From Rhodospirillum sp. (lineage in GTDB: Bacteria; Pseudomonadota; Alphaproteobacteria; Dongiales; Dongiaceae), in assembly GCA_013822765.1 (NCBI GenBank), contig PNKY01000001.1:1054001-1118000 (forward strand): a DNA stretch of 64,000 bases, given 5' to 3'. Positions 58,979 to 64,000 of this stretch are shown piece after piece; position 1 is the stretch's first letter, and every line of letters starts with the position of its first letter. The notes beneath the pieces are model-generated. The model was not told the origin of the DNA and searched no databases. It was given only the letters and a program-made list of their open reading frames with translations. A program made the translations under genes and the position numbers.

Positions 58979-59248
58979 TCATGAGTCGACGTGGTCGGTT
59001 GTCACACGCGGACAATACGCCCACCAGCTCTTGACCGGTTGGATCGCGGGTCCGTTGGAAATCTCCGTCTCCGGATCAGGGGCTACATTGGTTGGCGACG
59101 CCGCTGTGGCGGCAGGCGCATTGCCGGAAGCAGCGGGCAAGGCGGCGTAGATCAAGCCCAGGGCCAGCAATCCCGCCGCCAGGTTGAATTTCCAGCTACC
59201 CGTGCGCGGCACGTGGTCTTCCCAATGGTACGCCTCGAAATGGGTCAT
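58979..59248 (-). CDS. Small single-pass membrane protein of unknown function, 89 aa
   Basis: Starts MTHFEAYHWEDHVPRTGSWKFNLAAG, with a hydrophobic segment (LAAGLLALGLIYAALPAA, residues about 23-40) and an Ala/Pro/Thr-rich tail probably outside the membrane. No family recognised. ATG 59248. Divergent from the two-component system and next to its putative binding site, so it may be a target of it. Confidence 0.55.
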   Translation of the reverse strand: MTHFEAYHWEDHVPRTGSWKFNLAAGLLALGLIYAALPAASGNAPAATAASPTNVAPDPETEISNGPAIQPVKSWWAYCPRVTTDHVDS

Positions 59249-59367
59249 CGTCCGAACTCCCGTCTTTCCTGTTCCGATGACGCAGCTTCGCAAGGCAAGG
59301 TCGCAGAACTTTGTCGATACGGCCCCGCGACTGCCGCAACCTGTCGCGCAGGCGCCGGGTGACAAAG

Positions 59368-59382
59368 TTTGATACACTTTTG
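59368..59382 (+). promoter_or_regulatory. Putative response-regulator box, copy 1
   Basis: TTTGATACACTTTTG, flanked by ACAAA and TTTGT. A 13-of-15 match occurs inverted at 61627-61641. It lies 50 bases before the response regulator gene in the divergent gap 59249-59431. Confidence 0.4.
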
Positions 59383-59431
59383 TGCCTGGGGCGGGGGGCC
59401 GGAGAGTGTTAAAACAACGGCCGGAGCTGCC

Positions 59432-60151
59432 ATGGAATCCACCCCGCACATCGCCATCGTCGACGACCACAAGGACATCCGCGAGCTGGTCGGCCGCTAT
59501 CTCGCGCAGCACGGCTGCCGGGTCAGCGCCGCCGACAGCGCCGCGACCCTGCGCCACCTGCTTCAGCGCAGCGCGCCGGATCTGGTGGTGCTCGATGTCA
59601 TGATGCCGGGCGAGGACGGCCTCTCGGTCTGCCGCTATCTGCGCGCGACCAGCAACCTGCCGGTCATCCTGCTGACCGCTGCGGCGGAAGAGACCGACCG
59701 CATCATCGGGCTCGAGATCGGCGCCGACGACTACGTGACCAAGCCGTTCAATCCGCGCGAACTCTTGGCGCGCATCAAGGCTGTGCTGCGGCGCGCCAAC
59801 AGCCTGCCGCCGCAGAAGTCGGCGCAGCGCAACAAGGCAGTAAGCTTCGACCGCTGGACGCTCGATGTCGGCCGGCGCGAGCTGATCGGCGGCGACGGCG
59901 TGGCGGTGCCGCTGAGCACCGCGGAATATCGCCTGCTGTGCGTGCTGGTGGAGCGGCCCGGCCTGGTGCTGACGCGCGATCAGCTGCTGGACCTGACGGT
60001 CGGGCGCGCGGCCGATGTCTATGACCGCTCGATCGACAACCAGGTCAGCCGCCTGCGCAAGAAGATCGAGCTCGATCCGCGCAATCCGGCGCTGATCAAG
60101 ACCCATTGGGGCGGCGGCTACAGCTTCACCGCCGAAGTGACTCCGGCATGA
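59432..60151 (+). CDS. OmpR-family response regulator
   Basis: 239 aa. Receiver domain with acidic pair IVDDHKD, phospho-acceptor Asp55 in VVLDVMMPGEDG and the Lys in YVTKPFN; C-terminal winged helix (STAEYRLLCVLVERPGLVLTRDQLLDL...VSRLRKKIE). ATG 59432 chosen; the earlier frame runs through the regulatory region. Overlaps the sensor kinase start by 4 bases. Confidence 0.93.
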   Translation: MESTPHIAIVDDHKDIRELVGRYLAQHGCRVSAADSAATLRHLLQRSAPDLVVLDVMMPGEDGLSVCRYLRATSNLPVILLTAAAEETDRIIGLEIGADDYVTKPFNPRELLARIKAVLRRANSLPPQKSAQRNKAVSFDRWTLDVGRRELIGGDGVAVPLSTAEYRLLCVLVERPGLVLTRDQLLDLTVGRAADVYDRSIDNQVSRLRKKIELDPRNPALIKTHWGGGYSFTAEVTPA

Positions 60152-61611
60152 TGAGCGTCAGGTGCCTGTGGTCGCGCTGCTTCTGGACCAGGAGCCTGGT
60201 CGGCCAGCTGATCGGCTTCATGCTGCTCGCGCTGGTCGTGTCGCAGGCCATCAGCTTCTTCATCTACTGGGACGAGCGTGGCGAGGCGCTGCGTCACGCC
60301 GCCAAGGAGGAGTTCCTGGTGCGCTCGGCGTCGGTGGCGCAATTGCTGGAATCCACCCCCGCCGTCTATCACCCGGAGATCCTGCGCTCCGTCGCCACCA
60401 ACTACACGCGCTTCTGGCTGACCAGGCAGAGCCCGGAAGACGTCAAGGCCTGGAAGAAGGAAGCATGGTACCGCCTGGCGCAGCCCTTGCCGCGCTATGG
60501 CGATCCGGACCCCGCGACCGGTAAGGTGCCCGAGCGGCAGGCGTCCGCCGACGATGTGTCGCTGGTCACGACGGCCCAGGCATCGGAGTTCGGTGCCTGG
60601 AATGTGGTGGACGCCGAGGCCTGGTCGCTGGCCCGCACCGCGCGCTATGTACGGCTCGATCACACCTATGGATCGGGCCTGACGGTACAGCTGCGGGACG
60701 GCACCTGGCTCAACGCGGCGTTTGCCAAGCCGGCCTACGGTTCGATCTGGAGCGCGCAATCCACCGTGTCGCTCGGCATCACGGCGGTGGTCCTGACATT
60801 GATCGCCATCCTGGTCGCCTATCGCGTTTCGCGGCCGATGCGACGTCTGGCGGTCGCGGCCGAGGCGTTCGGCCGCGGCGAAGAGATCGCGCGCCTGCCG
60901 GAGGAGGGACCGAACGACATCCGGCGCACGGCCGAAGCTTTCAATCGCATGCAGGAACGCCTGCACCGTTTCGTCAAGGACCGCACCAGCATGCTGGCCG
61001 CGATCGGCCACGATTTGCGCACGCCGATCACCTCGCTGCGGCTGCGCGCCGAATTCGTTGCCGATCCCGACGAGCGCGACAAGATCCTGGCGACCCTCGA
61101 CGAGATGCAGGCGATGACCGAAGCGACGCTGGCGTTCGCGCGCGAGGAGGCGACCGGCGAGCCGACGCGCGTGGTCGACCTCGCCGCGCTGGCCGAGAGC
61201 GTGTGCAGCGACCTCGCCGATCTCGACTGGACCGTGACCTTTGCCGAGAGCGGCAAGGTGCCATACCGCTGCCGCCCGGCTGCCATCCGCCGCGCACTGC
61301 GCAACCTGATCGAGAACGCCGTGCGCTATGGCGGCTGCGCGCGCGTCAGCCTCGCCCTCTCGAAAGACTCGTTCGAGATCGTGACCGAGGATGACGGCCC
61401 CGGCATCCCGGAAGAGGAGTTCGAGCGCGTGTTCGTGCCCTTCTTCCGCCTCGAGGGCTCGCGCAGCCGTACCACCGGCGGCGTCGGCCTCGGCCTCTCG
61501 ATCGCCCGCACCATCGTGCGCGGCCATGGCGGCGACATCGAGCTCACCAATCCCCGCGCCGGCGGCCTGCGCGCCGTGATCCGCCTCCCGCAAGTGCCGA
61601 CGGTTCGCTGA
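60148..61611 (+). CDS. Sensor histidine kinase, 487 aa
   Basis: First transmembrane helix at about residues 15-37 (LVGQLIGFMLLALVVSQAI), periplasmic domain of about 165 residues, second helix (ITAVVLTLIAILVAY), HAMP, HisKA with phospho-acceptor His288 in IGHDLRTPITS, and HATPase with N box NLIENAVRYGG and G boxes (EDDGPGIPEEE; TGGVGLGLSIA). Partner of the upstream regulator. The periplasmic domain is Arg/Trp-rich and its signal is unknown. Confidence 0.93.
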   Translation: MMSVRCLWSRCFWTRSLVGQLIGFMLLALVVSQAISFFIYWDERGEALRHAAKEEFLVRSASVAQLLESTPAVYHPEILRSVATNYTRFWLTRQSPEDVKAWKKEAWYRLAQPLPRYGDPDPATGKVPERQASADDVSLVTTAQASEFGAWNVVDAEAWSLARTARYVRLDHTYGSGLTVQLRDGTWLNAAFAKPAYGSIWSAQSTVSLGITAVVLTLIAILVAYRVSRPMRRLAVAAEAFGRGEEIARLPEEGPNDIRRTAEAFNRMQERLHRFVKDRTSMLAAIGHDLRTPITSLRLRAEFVADPDERDKILATLDEMQAMTEATLAFAREEATGEPTRVVDLAALAESVCSDLADLDWTVTFAESGKVPYRCRPAAIRRALRNLIENAVRYGGCARVSLALSKDSFEIVTEDDGPGIPEEEFERVFVPFFRLEGSRSRTTGGVGLGLSIARTIVRGHGGDIELTNPRAGGLRAVIRLPQVPTVR

Positions 61612-61626
61612 CGGCGCTACCGGACT

Positions 61627-61641
61627 GCAAATTGTATCAAA
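61627..61641 (-). promoter_or_regulatory. Putative response-regulator box, copy 2
   Basis: On the minus strand TTTGATACAATTTGC, matching copy 1 at 59368-59382. It lies 16 bases after the kinase stop and ahead of the oxidoreductase remnant, whose original operon it may have controlled. Confidence 0.35.
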
Positions 61642-61776
61642 GTGTGCCAGCCATCCCGTCGCGTACACTTGGCGACAAAAAACCCTGCCCGGGGCAAATC
61701 CTCGCGACATTGGCGCGCTAGCTTGACCCTGCACGAGCGGTGCTTTCCGCTCTGAAGTCCAAAGCAAAGGTCAGTC

Positions 61777-62220
61777 ATGGCGCGTATCACGGTCAAAGGA
61801 ATTCCCCACGATGTCGACGTCGCGCCGAAGACGCCCTTGCTCTCGATGCTGCGCGAGCAGCTCGGCCTGACCGGCGCCAATTCCGTGGCGCCGAACGCGG
61901 GGCCGACGCTGGGCGTTGCACAGGGCGGCTTCTGCCAGTCGGAATGCCGCCTCTCTGGAATGCTTCATGGATGAGTTCGCATGCGCGACCGGGCGATATC
62001 CCCTAGGCGCCCGGCGCACCTGCAGCCATCCGAGGCATCTGGCCATGCTCGGCGCGGTGGCGGAGCGGATCGGCCGGCATCGACGCCACCGCAAGGGGTT
62101 CACCGCGGCCAGGCCCAGATCATGGGCCCTGGCAGCTGCGTCGCCGCGGCGACCGGGGTCCCGGTCACTGACGGTCAACCGAAGATCCATTGGATCGTCG
62201 CGGCGACGGACCTCGGCTAA
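61777..62220 (+). pseudogene. Remnants of isoquinoline-1-oxidoreductase-like molybdoenzyme (iorA then iorB fragments)
   Basis: MARITVKGIPHDVDVAPKTP, then LLSMLREQLGLTGAN, matches the N-terminus of the small [2Fe-2S] subunit, but the cluster cysteine region is degraded (GVAQGGFCQSEC instead of the normal C-x4-C-G-x-C) and a stop follows after 65 codons. Downstream pieces resemble the large subunit in shifting frames: HLAMLGAVAERIG (frame of 61916), then GPGSCVAAATGVPVTDG and IHWIVAATDLG (frame ending 62220). Large parts are deleted. Read as a decayed operon, not functional. Confidence 0.6.
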
Positions 62221-62237
62221 GCCCAGGAGTGCTTGAG

Positions 62238-62345
62238 ATGATTGCTGGTGTCGCCCCGGACCGCTGCCGCCAATCCTTCTGGCTGTGGGTGTGCGGTGTC
62301 GCGACCGCCGCCCTGCTGATGATCGCTTCGAGCGCGGCAGCTTAG
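62238..62345 (+). CDS. Possible 35-aa hydrophobic peptide
   Basis: ATG 62238 with AGGAG 8 bases upstream; sequence has a hydrophobic core WLWVCGVATAALLMIA. It could be a small membrane peptide, or the surviving signal/anchor part of a gene once belonging to the decayed molybdoenzyme operon. Weakly supported. Confidence 0.3.
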   Translation: MIAGVAPDRCRQSFWLWVCGVATAALLMIASSAAA

Positions 62346-62485
62346 CGTTCCAACAAGCGTGTGTGACCTCTTGGTGATCTTTCGTCGTTGCAAAGCCGGC
62401 AAGATTGAGCCGGCTGTCGGGCTGGGGCATAACGGGACGGCATTCTGAGCCTTCCGTTTGATTCCCGCCCCCGCAAGGACACGAG

Positions 62486-63628
62486 ATGAGCCACCGTTCG
62501 ATCCTGCCGGCGTGCGTGCTTGTGCTGTCCACTGCTGCCGCATCCGCCGAAGATTCCAAAGTCCTCGCTTTTGACAACGACGCCGGCATTGCGGTCACCA
62601 TCGAAAGTGCGGGCGCGCCAGGTTCCGATCCCCGGCGGCGGTTGATGGACACCATCGAGCGGATGGAATCTCAGTTCGGCTCTGCGATGCCGGGCGATGC
62701 GCCACAAACCGAGTCGGTGGACGGGCATACCCTGGCCGCCGTGTTCCGGCGCTTCGAGGGCGCGCCGGATATGGTCCACGTTCTTCTGACCACCGACGCC
62801 GACAGCGCAATCTGTCACGTTGCCGGCCCCATGACGGAGCGGATGCAAGCTGCGCTGCCGGCCGCGATCCAGACCTGCGGCAGTGAACTCATGCGCGCCG
62901 CCACCGCAACAACCGCGCCGGCCCAGGCGGTTCAGCCGGCAGCCGCGGCGCCGGCGGCGGATGCGGCGTTCGCCGGCAACTGGTCGAAGGTATCGGAGGT
63001 GCTGTTCCGCAGCGTGGCGGCGATCGGGGTTGGCGGCATGGTGGTGATGGAATTCGAGCCCGTGATCCTGCTCGAGGATGGCACCTACTATGAGATCGGC
63101 GATGAGGCGCTGGAGGATGTCGACCTTGCGGCCGAGCCATCTGCCAGGCCGGATCAGTTTGGGCGCTGGTCGCAGTCCGGCGGCAGCTACGTCCTGACCA
63201 ACGCGGACGGCAAGTCAAAGAGTTACGCGCTGCAGGACGGCGCCTTGTTCAAGGCATTCGCGGCCAAGCAGCCGGCCATGCTGGCGACGCGCTACAGGCG
63301 GATCTCCGGTGGCGGCAACACCGCCCTCGGCGGCGAAATGATAATCGCGCAGTCCAGCGTCTACACTTTCATGCCCGACGGCCGGTTCCGGATCGAAGGT
63401 AATATCGGCGCGTCAAGCTCTGGCGAGCAGACCGGCGTTTCCACCACGCTGCAAAGCGAAAGCGCGATGGCCGGACGCTATGCGCTCGACAATCATACGC
63501 TGGTCCTCACTTTTGCCGATGGCCGGCAGGAGCGGCACTTCTTCGCCTATGCGTCCAAAGGCAATCCGCCGGAGCTCGACCCGGGGATGATCTTCATCGA
63601 CGACAACACGTTCACCGGCGACGAATAG
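62486..63628 (+). CDS. Secreted protein of unknown function, 380 aa
   Basis: Signal peptide MSHRSILPACVLVLSTAAASA. Residues about 25-130 form a first domain with two Cys; an Ala/Pro-rich linker (residues 131-155) follows. A C-terminal beta-rich domain (FAGNWSKVSEVLF...LEDGTYYEIGDEALED...GRWSQSGGSYVLTNADGK...GRYALDNHTLVLTFADGR) resembles lipocalin-like domains that report stepwise GxW/GxY strands. Family not recognised. ATG 62486 with AAGGA upstream. A GCCGGC/GCCGGC hairpin lies in the 140-base gap before it. Confidence 0.7.
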   Translation: MSHRSILPACVLVLSTAAASAEDSKVLAFDNDAGIAVTIESAGAPGSDPRRRLMDTIERMESQFGSAMPGDAPQTESVDGHTLAAVFRRFEGAPDMVHVLLTTDADSAICHVAGPMTERMQAALPAAIQTCGSELMRAATATTAPAQAVQPAAAAPAADAAFAGNWSKVSEVLFRSVAAIGVGGMVVMEFEPVILLEDGTYYEIGDEALEDVDLAAEPSARPDQFGRWSQSGGSYVLTNADGKSKSYALQDGALFKAFAAKQPAMLATRYRRISGGGNTALGGEMIIAQSSVYTFMPDGRFRIEGNIGASSSGEQTGVSTTLQSESAMAGRYALDNHTLVLTFADGRQERHFFAYASKGNPPELDPGMIFIDDNTFTGDE

Positions 63629-63629
63629 C

Positions 63630-64000
63630 CTAGACCGAGAACACAAACTCGGGCTGAGCGCTGGCCGACACGATCAGCCTGCCGTTCGGCAAGTCGTTGG
63701 TCTCGACCTTGGCCATGACCTCGTCCGGCGGCAGCTGATAACCCTGCCAGCGGTCCACCAGCCGCCGGCGCAGCAGCGCTTCGGGAACCGCGATCATGAT
63801 GGTGGTGTCGAACAGGCTGCGCAGGCTGGACCAGCCAGGCCGATCCAGCAGCAGGTAGTTGCCCTCGACGACCAGGTGGCGGACCGAGCGTGGGATGAGC
63901 CGTGCGCCGGCGCGCGCGATCTCCAGGTCGCGGTCGAACACCGGCACCGCGATCTCCGGCTCTTCGTTGCGCTTGAGGCGCTGCAGCATGTGGTAGAAGC
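63630..64000 (-). CDS. FrcK/uridine-kinase-like P-loop kinase (C-terminal part, cut by window end)
   Basis: The frame stays open to the window edge, so the N-terminal P-loop is missing. Seen: EIAVPVFDRDLEIARAGA, HLVVEGNYLLLDRPGW (the lid/Walker-B-like block of the uridine/pantothenate kinase family) and a closing region with RRRLVDRW. The same family accompanies rhizobial fructose importers (FrcK), which fits the FrcABC-like genes 5-8 kb away. Substrate uncertain. Its stop is 2 bases from the stop of the convergent secreted-protein gene. Confidence 0.75.
   Translation of the reverse strand, partial: FYHMLQRLKRNEEPEIAVPVFDRDLEIARAGARLIPRSVRHLVVEGNYLLLDRPGWSSLRSLFDTTIMIAVPEALLRRRLVDRWQGYQLPPDEVMAKVETNDLPNGRLIVSASAQPEFVFSV

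Overview
The window is high-GC DNA from an alphaproteobacterium. The support is the gatB/yqeY-dnaG-rpoD block, the trxB-lysR pair, the fructose-type (FrcBCA-like) ABC transporter and the style of the intergenic palindromes. I cannot name the genus. Genes lie head to tail with 1-4 base overlaps, and housekeeping genes on the left give way to dense catabolic operons on the right.

1-27.9 kb, mostly core and mixed genes. A HAD hydrolase (cut by the window start) and a soluble class III adenylate cyclase precede a tandem pair of duplicated AAA ATPases. Then come a nitrilase-family amidase, a MocR regulator divergent from an EamA exporter, aspartate aminotransferase, Dps, the MsrP sulfoxide reductase, a second cyclase with N-terminal CxxC motifs, a probable structured sRNA on the minus strand, two small membrane protein genes, LysR-TrxB, Lrp, a PNPOx-fold protein, LysE and a sulfotransferase-like protein. 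After these lie greA, carB and carA, with a DUF559 endonuclease gene and a palindromic repeat wedged between carB and carA. Last come gatB/yqeY, dnaG, rpoD and tRNA-Ile2(CAU).

27.9-51.9 kb, a catabolic block bounded by tRNA-Ile2 and a degenerate copy of the 3' 48 bases of that tRNA at 51842-51888, as expected for an old tRNA-targeted island. No integrase is visible. Inside are: a large repeat-rich protein with a type I secretion style C-terminus; an AroE-like dehydrogenase with an OtnC-like class II aldolase and OtnK-like (DUF1537) kinase; a divergent GSA-aminotransferase-like enzyme, a GntR regulator and a split transketolase; a complete Dpp/Opp-type ABC importer; and a succinate-semialdehyde-type dehydrogenase. 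A leftward operon encodes a DeoR regulator, two sugar-type permeases, an APH-like kinase, two opine/sarcosine-oxidase-like flavoproteins and a TauD dioxygenase. The matching binding protein is divergent, and no ATPase is encoded with it. These genes look like a route that imports a nitrogen-containing or short sugar-acid compound, deaminates or oxidises it and sends the carbon to C3/C4 metabolism. The substrate is not determinable from sequence.

51.9-64 kb: a diacylglycerol-kinase-like protein, a small unknown protein, an uncharacterised possible TIM-barrel protein divergent from a Gfo/Idh/MocA dehydrogenase, and a fructose/ribose-type ABC importer (ATPase, permease, binding protein). Then come an OmpR-type two-component system flanked on both sides by a shared sequence motif, decayed remnants of an isoquinoline-1-oxidoreductase-like molybdoenzyme, a secreted protein of unknown function and, at the window end, a FrcK/uridine-kinase-like gene that runs off the edge.
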